Part shown: one piece after another, positions 25,878 through 34,577 of the stretch
Layout of the letters: the number at the start of each line of letters is the position of its first letter
Numbering within the stretch: the stretch's first letter is position 1
Source: an uncultured Maribacter sp.
GTDB lineage: Bacteria > Bacteroidota > Bacteroidia > Flavobacteriales > Flavobacteriaceae
NCBI GenBank assembly: GCA_947498505.1
Contig: CANMKG010000003.1
Coordinates: 372,001 to 436,000, forward strand
Direction of reading: 5' to 3'
DNA length: 64,000 bases
Notes under the pieces: generated by a model
What the model was told of the DNA's origin: nothing
The model's input: only the letters and a program-made list of their open reading frames with translations
Database searches by the model: none
Position numbers and translations under genes: made by a program

Positions 25878-26531
25878 ATGATTATACCAAAACTACATTA
25901 TATAACCCAAGGAACAAATGTAAAAGAGCATTTAGAAAACATACAAAAAGCATGTACATCGGGGGCAGAATTAGTGCAGTTGCGTTTAAAAGACGTATCA
26001 GAAAAGAAAATTTTAAAAACAGCATTAAAAGCAAGAGAAATAACATCGCATTTTCAAACTCGTCTTATTATAAACGACCATTATAAAATCGCAAAGAAAG
26101 TAAAAGCTGATGGCGTTCATTTAGGTAAAGAAGATATTTGCCCTAAAGAAGCAAGAAAACATTTGTATTCTTGGCAAATTATTGGAGGTACCGCGAATAC
26201 GTTAGGTGATTGTGAGGGTTTGGTGAAAAAAGAGGTGGATTACATAGGTTTAGGCCCTTTTAGGTATACAACAACCAAGAAAAATTTAAGTCCAATTTTA
26301 GGGTTAAATGGGTATTTAACAATAATAGATGAGTTAAAAACAACAACACCAATTATTGCTGTTGGAGGGATAAAACTAGAAGACGTAAAAGAGATATTGA
26401 AAACTGGGGTTTCTGGAATAGCCGTTTCAAGTAAGATTACTCAAGATTTTAATGTAATAGGTGAATTCCATAGACTATTAAATACAGGAAGCTCCCTAGA
26501 ACAGCAATACAGTTTTAAAAATAATAATTAG
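25878..26531 (+). CDS. thiE: Thiamine-phosphate synthase ThiE
   Basis: This 217-residue TIM barrel joins HMP-PP and thiazole phosphate to give thiamine phosphate. It carries the motifs absent in the upstream paralogue: VQLRLKD, LIINDHYKIA, GVHLGKED, IIGGTANT, YIGLGPFRYTTTKKN, IIAVGGI and GIAVSS. This is therefore the functional synthase of the pair. It lies 27 nt after thiD and 12 nt before thiG in the riboswitch operon. Confidence 0.93.
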   Translation: MIIPKLHYITQGTNVKEHLENIQKACTSGAELVQLRLKDVSEKKILKTALKAREITSHFQTRLIINDHYKIAKKVKADGVHLGKEDICPKEARKHLYSWQIIGGTANTLGDCEGLVKKEVDYIGLGPFRYTTTKKNLSPILGLNGYLTIIDELKTTTPIIAVGGIKLEDVKEILKTGVSGIAVSSKITQDFNVIGEFHRLLNTGSSLEQQYSFKNNN

Positions 26532-26543
26532 AAGTCACGGCGT

Positions 26544-27314
26544 ATGAAGGATATATTAAAAATAGCAGATAAAGAATTTACTTCTAGGTTGTTTACTGGA
26601 ACAGGAAAATTTAGTTCCTCTAAGTTAATGGAAGAGGCCTTGTTAGAGTCAGAAAGCGAGTTAGTTACGGTAGCTTTAAAAAGGGTTGAAGTAGCCAATG
26701 AAGATGACGATATTTTGTCGAAACTAAATCATTCTAGAATAAATTTATTACCAAATACATCAGGAGTAAGAACAGCAAAAGAAGCTGTTTTTGCTGCTCA
26801 ATTATCAAGAGAGGCTTTGGAAACCAATTGGGTAAAATTGGAAATTCATCCAGATCCTAAATATTTATTACCTGATCCAATAGAAACTTTAAAAGCGGCA
26901 GAAGAATTGGTAAAGCTTGGTTTTGTGGTAATGCCATATATACATGCGGATCCAGTTTTATGTAAACGATTAGAAGAAGTTGGTGTGCAATGCGTTATGC
27001 CGTTAGGAGCACCTATAGGCAGTAATAAGGGTTTAAAAACAAAAGAATTTTTAGAAATCATTATAGATCAGACCAATGTGCCTGTAATTGTAGACGCTGG
27101 TATTGGGAGTCCGTCACACGCTGCATATGCAATGGAATTAGGTGCAGATGCCGTTTTGGTAAATACTGCAATAGCAGTATCACAGGAACCAGTACAAATG
27201 GCAAAAGCATTTAAAATGGCCGTAGAATCTGGAAGAATGGCATTTAATGCAAAACTGGCACCGGTAAAACAACATGCTGAAGCTAGTAGTCCGTTAACAT
27301 CGTTTCTTAATTAA
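26544..27314 (+). CDS. thiG: Thiazole synthase ThiG
   Basis: This 256-residue TIM-barrel enzyme builds the thiazole phosphate ring from deoxyxylulose phosphate, dehydroglycine (from ThiH) and sulfur from ThiS thiocarboxylate. The Schiff-base lysine is K98 in [10 protein letters not shown]. Other blocks are [26 protein letters not shown] and [21 protein letters not shown]. Length matches the family. The next gene, unusually, is not thiH but a small four-helix-bundle gene. Confidence 0.96.
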   Translation: MKDILKIADKEFTSRLFTGTGKFSSSKLMEEALLESESELVTVALKRVEVANEDDDILSKLNHSRINLLPNTSGVRTAKEAVFAAQLSREALETNWVKLEIHPDPKYLLPDPIETLKAAEELVKLGFVVMPYIHADPVLCKRLEEVGVQCVMPLGAPIGSNKGLKTKEFLEIIIDQTNVPVIVDAGIGSPSHAAYAMELGADAVLVNTAIAVSQEPVQMAKAFKMAVESGRMAFNAKLAPVKQHAEASSPLTSFLN

Positions 27315-27375
27315 AATAGGTAAAAGGATTATAGGTGTGAGGTAAAAGTAAAAACGATAATTAATTAAGATTATT

Positions 27376-27729
27376 TTGAGAAATTATGAAGATTTAAAGG
27401 TTTGGGAAAGGGCGCATAAATTGTGCTTAGAAATTTATGAACTCACTAGTAATTTTCCTTCTGAAGAAAAATTTGGTTTAATTTCTCAATTACGTAGATC
27501 GTCGTCATCGGTTCCCACAAATATCGCAGAAGGTTGTGGTTACGACACCCCTAATGAATTTGCTAGATTTATTAAAATAGCCTCAGGGTCTATAACTGAA
27601 GTTGCTTATTTACTTAGATTATCAAAAGACTTAAGTTTTATTTCAGAGGGGAATTTTGAAGCGATAAATGAAGAGGTAATAATTATACGAAGAATGCTAT
27701 ACAACTTGAGAATGTCTCAATTAAAATAA
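27376..27729 (+). CDS. Four-helix-bundle protein (23S rRNA intervening-sequence/S23 family)
   Basis: This 117-residue protein starts RNYEDLKVWERAHKLCLEIYELT. Further blocks are LISQLRRSSSSVPTNIAEG and FARFIKIASGSITEVAYLLRLS. These are hallmark patterns of the TIGR02436-type four-helix bundle, a family first named from rRNA intervening sequences and related to Avd of diversity-generating retroelements. The only sensible start is TTG 27376, since the frame is closed by TAA at 27358 and has no upstream ATG. It sits between thiG and thiH, 4 nt before thiH, and has no known thiamine role. No reverse transcriptase or rRNA gene is nearby. Function is unknown. Confidence 0.85.
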   Translation: MRNYEDLKVWERAHKLCLEIYELTSNFPSEEKFGLISQLRRSSSSVPTNIAEGCGYDTPNEFARFIKIASGSITEVAYLLRLSKDLSFISEGNFEAINEEVIIIRRMLYNLRMSQLK

Positions 27730-27733
27730 ACTT

Positions 27734-28942
27734 ATGAAACATTCAAAAAAACAGACATCAATATTGTCTAAAAGTAACACTAAAGGTATTGTTGCATCAA
27801 CCCATAACCCTCAACCATCAACCAAAAATAGCTTTCAAACTATTTTTGATACCTACAATTGGGAAGATACCCTAGCGAGCATTAATGCAAAAACAGCTAA
27901 AGATGTTGAGCACGCGTTATCTAACACCAAGAGAAGTTTAGAAGACTTTAAAGCCTTAATTTCTTCTGCTGCGATACCGTATTTAGAGCAAATGGCACAA
28001 TTAAGTAGTGTTATTACCAAGAAACGTTTTGGGAATACTATACAAATGTATTCCCCGATGTATTTAAGTAATGAATGTCAAAATATTTGTACATACTGTG
28101 GGTTTAGTATGACCAATAAAATCCCTAGAAGGACACTTACCAACGAAGAAATATTGAAAGAGGTTGCTTATATAAAATCAAAAGGGTATGACCATATTCT
28201 TTTGGTAACAGGTGAAGCAAATAAAACAGTAGGAGTAGATTATATAAAAAATGCAATAGAATTAATTCGTTCACAGTTTTCTAATATAACCATAGAAGTG
28301 CAACCTTTAGAGCAGGAGGAGTATGAGTTATTAATAGAAAACGGATTATACGCAGTATTGGTTTACCAAGAAACCTATCATAGAGAAGAATATAAAAAGC
28401 ATCATCCAAAGGGTAAAAAATCTAACTTTAATTATCGATTGAATACTCCAGACAGACTGGGAAAAGCAGGAATTCATAAAATTGGTTTAGGGGCATTATT
28501 TGGTCTTGAAGATTGGAGGGCCGATAGTTTTTTTACCGCGCTACATTTAAAATATTTGCAAAAAAACTACTGGAAAACAAAATACTCTATTTCTTTTCCA
28601 AGATTGCGACCGCATTCTGGAGGGTTGGAGCCTAAAGTTGAAATGACCGATGCGGATTTGGTACAGTTAATATGCGCATATCGTTTACTAGATGAAGATG
28701 TGGAGTTATCTATATCCACTAGAGAAAGTCAGTTGTTCCGTAATAATATTGTAAACTTAGGAGTAACCTCTATAAGTGCAGAATCTAAAACCAATCCTGG
28801 AGGCTATGTTGTAGAAAAACAATCGTTAGAACAGTTTGAAATTTCTGATGAAAGACCAACAGAAGAAATCTCTCAGATGTTAAAATCTAATGGGTTAGAG
28901 GTAGTTTGGAAGGATTGGGAAAACAATTGGGAATCTAGTTAA
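27734..28942 (+). CDS. thiH: 2-iminoacetate synthase ThiH (radical SAM)
   Basis: This 402-residue radical SAM enzyme cleaves tyrosine to dehydroglycine for ThiG. The cluster motif CQNICTYC gives C115, C119 and C122. SFQTIFDTYNW near residue 33 is the normal family N-terminus, and FPRLRPHSGG and ISAESKTNPGGY are typical C-terminal blocks. Residues 1-31 are an extension, part of it encoded by a heptamer tandem repeat (27795-27823). There is no other ATG between 27734 and the conserved core, so the extension is either translated or bypassed by a non-ATG start such as TTG (residue 11). Confidence 0.95.
   Translation: MKHSKKQTSILSKSNTKGIVASTHNPQPSTKNSFQTIFDTYNWEDTLASINAKTAKDVEHALSNTKRSLEDFKALISSAAIPYLEQMAQLSSVITKKRFGNTIQMYSPMYLSNECQNICTYCGFSMTNKIPRRTLTNEEILKEVAYIKSKGYDHILLVTGEANKTVGVDYIKNAIELIRSQFSNITIEVQPLEQEEYELLIENGLYAVLVYQETYHREEYKKHHPKGKKSNFNYRLNTPDRLGKAGIHKIGLGALFGLEDWRADSFFTALHLKYLQKNYWKTKYSISFPRLRPHSGGLEPKVEMTDADLVQLICAYRLLDEDVELSISTRESQLFRNNIVNLGVTSISAESKTNPGGYVVEKQSLEQFEISDERPTEEISQMLKSNGLEVVWKDWENNWESS
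27795..27823 (+). repeat. Four tandem heptamers in the thiH N-terminal extension
   Basis: Four 7-mers sit in register: CATCAAC, CCATAAC, CCTCAAC and CATCAAC, followed by one more C. They encode roughly ASTHNPQPST, a low-complexity stretch ahead of the conserved ThiH core. The unit differs from the ATTGNNN unit in thiD but has the same period. Confidence 0.75.
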
Positions 28943-29049
28943 CAGCTTTTGGTTTTGATAATTCAGAAATTCAAAAATTAGAATAAATTAATGCTATTAC
29001 ATTATTCTTCTTTTCAATAACATAGCTTTATCTTCTCAGCCCTATAACG

Positions 29050-29057
29050 TATCTTTG
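29050..29057 (+). promoter_or_regulatory. Possible Bacteroidetes -7 box upstream of the Mrp gene
   Basis: TATCTTTG matches the TAnnTTTG -7 consensus of the primary sigma factor in Bacteroidetes and lies 23 nt before the start of the Mrp-type gene. No clear TTG is seen at the expected -33 position, so the call rests on the -7 box only. Confidence 0.45.
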
Positions 29058-29080
29058 TTTAGATTAAATATGTACCCTTT

Positions 29081-30217
29081 ATGAAGTTAAATAAACAAGA
29101 TATATTAAAGTCTTTAGAGCTAATAACCGTACCAGGTGAAGGGCAAAATATGGTTGCCGCTGGTGCAGTAAAAAATATCCAGATTTTTGGGGATGAGGTT
29201 GAGGTTGATTTGATAATAAATAACCCTAGTTTACAAGCTCGAAAAAAGACCGAAGTTGAGATTTTAAAAATAATTCATCAGGAGGTATATGCAAAAGCTA
29301 AAATAAAGGTAAATATAAAGGTTGAAGCCCCAGCAAAACCTAAAACAAATGAAATTAAAGGTAAACCATTGCCTGGTATTCAAAACATTATTGCAGTAGC
29401 TTCAGGAAAAGGTGGTGTGGGTAAATCTACCGTTACTGCCAATTTAGCGGTTACTTTAGCAAAAATGGGGTTTAAAGTAGGACTTTTAGATGCAGATATT
29501 TACGGACCTTCAATGCCAATAATGTTTGATGTTGCTAATGAAAAACCACTTGCGGTTAATGTAGATGGTAAATCTAAAATGAAGCCTCTTGAAAGTTATG
29601 GTGTAAAACTACTTTCTATGGGATTTTTTACACAGCCTAATCAAGCTGTAATTTGGAGAGGGCCAATGGCAGCAAAAGCATTAAATCAAATGATTTTTGA
29701 TGCTGCTTGGGGAGAAATAGATTTTATGTTAATTGATTTACCACCGGGCACGGGAGATATTCATTTAAGTATAATGCAGGCTATGCCAGTAACTGGAGCT
29801 GTTGTAGTAAGTACACCTCAAGAAATTGCTTTAGCAGATGCTCGTAAGGGAGTTGCAATGTTTCAACAAGATTCAATAAATGTCCCAGTTTTGGGAATTG
29901 TTGAAAATATGGCTTATTTTACACCTGCTGAATTACCTGACAATAAATATTATATATTTGGTAAGGAAGGTGCAAAAAACTTGTCTGAAGATATAAAAGT
30001 GCCTTTTTTAGGAGAAATACCTTTGGTACAGAGTATTCGAGAAGCTGGTGATGTAGGTAGACCAGCAGCCCTACAAACGGCAACACCAATTGAAGCCGCT
30101 TTTGAGGAATTGACTAAAAATGTAGTACAAGAAGTTGTTAAACGTAATGATAAGTTACCTCCGACAGAGGCAATTAAAATTACCACTATGGCTGGTTGTT
30201 CTAGCGTTAAAAAATAA
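29081..30217 (+). CDS. Mrp/ApbC-family P-loop iron-sulfur carrier
   Basis: This 378-residue protein has an N-terminal MIP18/DUF59-like domain (about 1-90) and a C-terminal Mrp NTPase domain with the deviant Walker A GKGGVGKST (about 109-117), DADIYGPSMP, and LIDLPPGTGD. The family transfers [4Fe-4S] clusters to apoproteins. The usual CPxC cluster motif after GIVENM is missing (it reads ENMAYFTPAELPDNK), and the whole protein has a single cysteine near the C-terminus (AGCSSVKK). It is followed 3 nt later by a NifU-domain protein, which does have CxxC. Confidence 0.9.
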   Translation: MKLNKQDILKSLELITVPGEGQNMVAAGAVKNIQIFGDEVEVDLIINNPSLQARKKTEVEILKIIHQEVYAKAKIKVNIKVEAPAKPKTNEIKGKPLPGIQNIIAVASGKGGVGKSTVTANLAVTLAKMGFKVGLLDADIYGPSMPIMFDVANEKPLAVNVDGKSKMKPLESYGVKLLSMGFFTQPNQAVIWRGPMAAKALNQMIFDAAWGEIDFMLIDLPPGTGDIHLSIMQAMPVTGAVVVSTPQEIALADARKGVAMFQQDSINVPVLGIVENMAYFTPAELPDNKYYIFGKEGAKNLSEDIKVPFLGEIPLVQSIREAGDVGRPAALQTATPIEAAFEELTKNVVQEVVKRNDKLPPTEAIKITTMAGCSSVKK

Positions 30218-30220
30218 AAG

Positions 30221-30460
30221 ATGACATCAGAAGAAGTAAAAATAAACGTAGAAAAAGCTCTTGAGGAAATTCGTCCTTTTTTACAAAGTGATGGAGGAGA
30301 TATTTCATTAATATCCATTGATGATGATAAGTCTGTAAAAGTAAAATTAGAAGGTGCTTGTGTAGGCTGTAGTGTTAATCAAATGACATTAAAAAGTGGT
30401 GTTGAAATGACCATTAAAAAATATGTACCTCAAATTGAAGAGGTAATAAATATTGAATAA
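30221..30460 (+). CDS. NifU C-terminal domain iron-sulfur scaffold (Nfu-type)
   Basis: This 79-residue protein consists only of the NifU C-terminal domain: IRPFLQSDGGDISL, then CVGCSVNQMTLKSGVE. The CxxC pair binds a bridging [4Fe-4S] cluster for delivery to targets. It is co-transcribed with the Mrp-type carrier immediately upstream. Together they form a small iron-sulfur maturation unit, placed after the thi operon whose ThiC and ThiH both need [4Fe-4S] clusters. Confidence 0.93.
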   Translation: MTSEEVKINVEKALEEIRPFLQSDGGDISLISIDDDKSVKVKLEGACVGCSVNQMTLKSGVEMTIKKYVPQIEEVINIE

Positions 30461-30482
30461 ACTTTCAGATTATTTTAAAATT

Positions 30483-30513
30483 AAAAGGGGGAGCTATTAG
30501 CTCCCCCTTTTTT
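30483..30513. terminator. Bidirectional intrinsic terminator
   Basis: GGGGGAGCT (30487-30495) and AGCTCCCCC (30499-30507) form a 9-bp GC-rich stem with a 3-nt loop, flanked by A4 on the left and T6 on the right. It therefore works as a terminator on both strands. It sits between the convergent NifU-domain gene and the MsbA-like exporter gene, and touches the stop codon of the latter. Confidence 0.92.
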
Positions 30514-32248
30514 ATATCCTGGCTTGATAAGTAAACAAATTATAATAACGACCTTCTTTTGCTATAAGCTCATCATGAGTTCCCTGTTCAGCAATATGTC
30601 CGTTTTCAATTACTAAAATTTGATTTGCTTTTCGAATGGTACTTAATCTGTGTGCAATTACAAAAGTAGTACGTCCTTCGGTCAGCGTAGCTAAACTTTT
30701 CTGTATTAAAGCTTCACTTTCTGTATCTAAATTCGAAGTTGCTTCATCTAAAATTAAAATTTTAGGATTTGCCAGTATCGCTCTAGCGATAGCAATTCGC
30801 TGACGTTGTCCTCCTGAAAGTTTTACACCTCGTTCACCAATTAAAGTTTCTAAACCATCTTCAAATCTATCAGTAAATTCGTTTACATATGCCGCCTTTA
30901 CTGCATTTTGCAATTCCTCTTCAGTTGCATTGGGTCTAGGAAAAAGAATGTTATTTCGAATGCTTCCTTCAAATAAAAATTCATCTTGTAATACCACACC
31001 AAGGTATTGTCTAAAACTATTTAAATTAACTTTGGACATATCCTTACCATCAATAGTAATTGTACCCGATTCAGGATTTAAAAAGGTTGCTGCTAAACCA
31101 GCAATTGTAGACTTTCCGGATCCAGAACTACCAACCAAAGCAACAACATCACCTTGTTTCACTTCAAAATTAATGTTGTGTAAAACCTCTTTCCCTTCCT
31201 CATACGAAAAGGAAACATCGTTAAAAACAATGTCACCATTAATAGAATCTAGTATGGTGGTTCTATTTTCTTCATCAGATTCTGGGTTCATATTCATTAA
31301 TTCCTCTGTACGATCTAAACCAGCTAAAGCTTCGGTTAATTGACTTCCAATATTACTCATCTGTACAATTGGCGCAATCATAAGACCAAGAAGAAATGTG
31401 AACGTTAAAAAGTCTCCTAAACTCAGTTCTTCTATCATAATTTTATAACCACCAATACCCATTATACCCGTAGTTGCAATTCCAAGTAAAAAGGTAGAAG
31501 CACTGGTCATAAATGCCGTTGCTGTTAGACTTTTTTTAACGTTTTGGAATAATTTTTCTACACCATTTTCGAAAATTTTGTGCTCTTGCTTTTCCGCATT
31601 AAACCCTTTAATTACCCGAACACCGCTAAGGGTTTCAGTAAGTCTTCCTTTTACTTCAGCATTAATTTTTCCTCGATCTCTAAAAACAGGTCTAATAATT
31701 TTAAAAGCTTTTAACGCTACTATAGCAAAAATGGCTAACGGAATTATAGTAAATAATGTCATGCTAACACTAATTCTAAGCAGAAGAATGAGAGATACTA
31801 TTGCTGTGATAGTTCCACCAACAAGTTGTACTAGCCCCGTCCCAATAAGATTTCGAACACCTTCAACATCGCTCATAATTCTGGAAACCAAAGCTCCAGA
31901 TTTGGCGTTGTCGAAAAAACGAATGGGTAATGAAAGTACTTTTTTCTGCACCTGAGCTCTAAGCTCTGATATTAAAAACTGTGCTTGTACACTAAGAATT
32001 TTGGTTAATAAAAACGAGGTAATAGCTTGTACAGTAATAGCTAAAATAACAATGCCTACTAATAGCTTTAAAAACTCAATGTCTTTATTTGGGATAATAT
32101 CATCCATTAAATATTTAAGAGACATTGGAGCAACAAAGCTCGCTGCCTTGCTTATCACGATAAGCAAAAGCCCAATAAAAACGAGTTTTCTTCTTGGCCA
32201 AATAATGGTTTTAAATGCGGAGTAGATACTTACTTTTTTAGTAGCCAT
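30512..32248 (-). CDS. MsbA-like ABC exporter (fused permease/ATPase)
   Basis: This is a 578-residue half-transporter working as a homodimer. The N-terminal membrane domain (about residues 10-300) has six predicted segments with LSLPIRFFDNAKSGALVSRIMSD. The C-terminal ATPase carries Walker A VGSSGSGKST, signature LSGGQRQRIAIARA, Walker B ILILDEATSNLD and H-loop VIAHRLSTI. I chose ATG 32248 (MATKKVSIYSAFK); a longer TTG-initiated reading to 32275 adds nine residues. Family members export lipid A precursors, other lipids or drugs. The exact substrate is unresolved. Confidence 0.92.
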   Translation of the reverse strand: MATKKVSIYSAFKTIIWPRRKLVFIGLLLIVISKAASFVAPMSLKYLMDDIIPNKDIEFLKLLVGIVILAITVQAITSFLLTKILSVQAQFLISELRAQVQKKVLSLPIRFFDNAKSGALVSRIMSDVEGVRNLIGTGLVQLVGGTITAIVSLILLLRISVSMTLFTIIPLAIFAIVALKAFKIIRPVFRDRGKINAEVKGRLTETLSGVRVIKGFNAEKQEHKIFENGVEKLFQNVKKSLTATAFMTSASTFLLGIATTGIMGIGGYKIMIEELSLGDFLTFTFLLGLMIAPIVQMSNIGSQLTEALAGLDRTEELMNMNPESDEENRTTILDSINGDIVFNDVSFSYEEGKEVLHNINFEVKQGDVVALVGSSGSGKSTIAGLAATFLNPESGTITIDGKDMSKVNLNSFRQYLGVVLQDEFLFEGSIRNNILFPRPNATEEELQNAVKAAYVNEFTDRFEDGLETLIGERGVKLSGGQRQRIAIARAILANPKILILDEATSNLDTESEALIQKSLATLTEGRTTFVIAHRLSTIRKANQILVIENGHIAEQGTHDELIAKEGRYYNLFTYQARI

Positions 32249-32390
32249 ATCAATGTATTTTTGAAAAGCCTGCAAGTTAGTTTAAAATTATAAAGGAATT
32301 GTTTTTGAACTTGACTAAGGAGTTTTTTTAAATAAAAATTAGCATTTGTATCACACTTACTTTATTTTCACTTTGACTAATTATTTTAAA

Positions 32391-34574
32391 ATGAAATACC
32401 TGCCATTAATTGTATTGCTAGGAGTTTTGTCTTGCAATACTGTGAAGAAAACAAATGATGATTTAGAGCGTTGGAAAACTCAAGCCGAAAATGTTACTAT
32501 TATCCGAGATGATTTTGGGGTGCCTCATATTTATGGAAAAACTGATGCCGATGCTGTATTTGGTTTGCTCTATGCGCAATGTGAGGATGACTTTAACCGC
32601 GTAGAACAAAATTATATTTGGGCGACCGGGCGTTTGGCAGAAGTAGAAGGTGAATCAGCACTTTATAGTGATTTACGAGCTAAGCTTTTTATGACAGAAG
32701 AAGAAGCCAAGGCAAATTATGAAAAGAGCCCTGATTGGTTAAAAAAACTTTGTAACGCATTTGCAGATGGTATAAATTATTATCTACATACACATCCTGA
32801 AGTAAAACCCAAACTGTTGACCAAATTTAAGCCATGGATGCCATTCTATTTCAGTGAAGGTTCTATTGGAGGAGATATTGAACGGATTTCTACCCGTAAA
32901 ATAAAAGCTTTTTACGAGGGGGATATGGAAATTCCAAAAGCTGAAAATTTAAAGATTAAGAATACGGAAGAAATTAAAGAACCACAAGGTTCCAATGGAA
33001 TTGCAATTTCTGGAAAGTTAACAGATTCGGGAAATCCAATTCTGCTAATAAATCCACATACATCATTTTACTTTAGAGGAGAGGTTCATGTGGTAAGTGA
33101 AGAAGGACTCAATGCATATGGAGCTGTAACTTGGGGTCAGTTTTTTGTTTACCAAGGGTTTAATGAGAAAACAGGTTGGATGCATACCTCAACATACACC
33201 GATGTTATGGATGAATTTAAAGAAACCATTGTTAAAATGAACGACAATTTATACTACACCTATGGGGAGGAATTAAGAGAGGTAAAGCAAACAACAATCG
33301 AATTAAAGTATAAGAAAGGAGATACCGTTATCAAGAAAACTTTTCCTGCTTATCGTACGCATCATGGTCCCATTACGCATAAAGTGGATAATAAATGGAC
33401 AGCTTCGGCAATGATGTGGGAGCCAATTAGGGCATTGGAGCAGTCATACATTCGTACCAAGCAATCTGGTTACAATGGTTTTCGTAAAATGATGGATATA
33501 CGAACTAACTCTAGTAATAATACGGTATATGCTGATTCTGAAGGAAACATAGCATACTTTCATGGAAATTTTATACCAAAAAGAGATACTATTTTTGATT
33601 ATACCAAACCTGTAGATGGCAGCAACCCAAAAACGGATTGGAAAGGATTACATACTGTAGATGAAAATATATTAGTACTGAATCCAGAAAATGGTTGGTT
33701 GCAAAATTGTAATTCTACGCCCTATACTGCCGCATTAGAATTCAGCCCTGAAAAGAAAAATTACCCAAACTATATGTCTATAGATAGGGAAAATTTTAGA
33801 GGAGTACATGCAATTCAATTATTAATGGATAAATCTGGGTTTACTTTGGATAATGTTATTGAATTAGCCCATGACCCTTATTTACCAGCATTTGAAGCTT
33901 TAATCCCTAATTTGGTAAAATCATCCAAGCAAATAAAAAATCATAAATTACAAGAAGCAATTCAAGTTTTAGAGCATTGGGATATTAAAACGTCAAAAGA
34001 ATCTGTAGCCATGACATTGGCCCATTATTACGGCACAAAATGTTTACAATTAGGGTTTTCTGGGAAAACAAAGAAAAGACCAACTCAAATAGAGTTGTTT
34101 AGTAATATTAATAATTTTTTGTCTGCTAAAGAACAAACTGATGTTTTAGCAACGGTTTTGAAAGAGCTTACCAATAATTTTGGAACATGGAAAATACCTT
34201 GGGGAGAAGTGAATCGTTATCAACGTTTAAATCGTGATATTCGTCAGCCTTTTAATGATGATAAACCAAGTATTTCAGTAGGTTTTGCTTCAGGAAGATG
34301 GGGTGCGTTGGCAGCCTATGGTGCACGTTACCACAATAATACTAAAAAAATATACGGGACGAGAGGCAATAGTTTTGTGGCAGTTGTAGAGTTTGGAGAC
34401 AGGGTAAAGGCTAAAACAATTTTAGCTGGAGGTCAAAGCGGAAATCCAAATTCGGTACATTTTAATGATCAAGCAAAAGCCTATGTTGACATGAGGTTTA
34501 AAGATGTTGCGTACTATAAAGAAGATGTTTTAAAAAGAGCCAAAAAAACCTATAAACCTGGAGAAATAGAATAA
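32391..34574 (+). CDS. Penicillin acylase-family lipoprotein (Ntn hydrolase)
   Basis: This 727-residue protein has a lipoprotein signal ending LLGVLSC (Cys15), chosen from ATG 32391 rather than an upstream in-frame TTG. It is an Ntn-hydrolase of the S45 peptidase type: an alpha-chain region (DDFGVPHIYGKTDADAVFGL), a linker, then the self-cleavage site before SNGIAISGKLTDSGNPILL, whose Ser becomes the nucleophile. NPHTSFYF and later blocks match the beta chain. Relatives hydrolyse amides such as acyl-homoserine lactones and beta-lactams. Substrate here is unknown. It is divergent from the MsbA-like gene. Confidence 0.92.
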   Translation: MKYLPLIVLLGVLSCNTVKKTNDDLERWKTQAENVTIIRDDFGVPHIYGKTDADAVFGLLYAQCEDDFNRVEQNYIWATGRLAEVEGESALYSDLRAKLFMTEEEAKANYEKSPDWLKKLCNAFADGINYYLHTHPEVKPKLLTKFKPWMPFYFSEGSIGGDIERISTRKIKAFYEGDMEIPKAENLKIKNTEEIKEPQGSNGIAISGKLTDSGNPILLINPHTSFYFRGEVHVVSEEGLNAYGAVTWGQFFVYQGFNEKTGWMHTSTYTDVMDEFKETIVKMNDNLYYTYGEELREVKQTTIELKYKKGDTVIKKTFPAYRTHHGPITHKVDNKWTASAMMWEPIRALEQSYIRTKQSGYNGFRKMMDIRTNSSNNTVYADSEGNIAYFHGNFIPKRDTIFDYTKPVDGSNPKTDWKGLHTVDENILVLNPENGWLQNCNSTPYTAALEFSPEKKNYPNYMSIDRENFRGVHAIQLLMDKSGFTLDNVIELAHDPYLPAFEALIPNLVKSSKQIKNHKLQEAIQVLEHWDIKTSKESVAMTLAHYYGTKCLQLGFSGKTKKRPTQIELFSNINNFLSAKEQTDVLATVLKELTNNFGTWKIPWGEVNRYQRLNRDIRQPFNDDKPSISVGFASGRWGALAAYGARYHNNTKKIYGTRGNSFVAVVEFGDRVKAKTILAGGQSGNPNSVHFNDQAKAYVDMRFKDVAYYKEDVLKRAKKTYKPGEIE

Positions 34575-34577
34575 ATG

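Noticed and set aside
27318-27348. AGGTAAAAG direct repeat between thiG and the four-helix gene as another heptamer array
   Set aside because: The copies are 22 nt apart, not a multiple of seven. The AGG spacing (7, 8, 7) is only loosely periodic, so it is not counted as a clean array.
28960-29000. AATTC-rich stretch with about 8-nt period after thiH
   Set aside because: Low-complexity AT sequence; the period is irregular and no unit is conserved.
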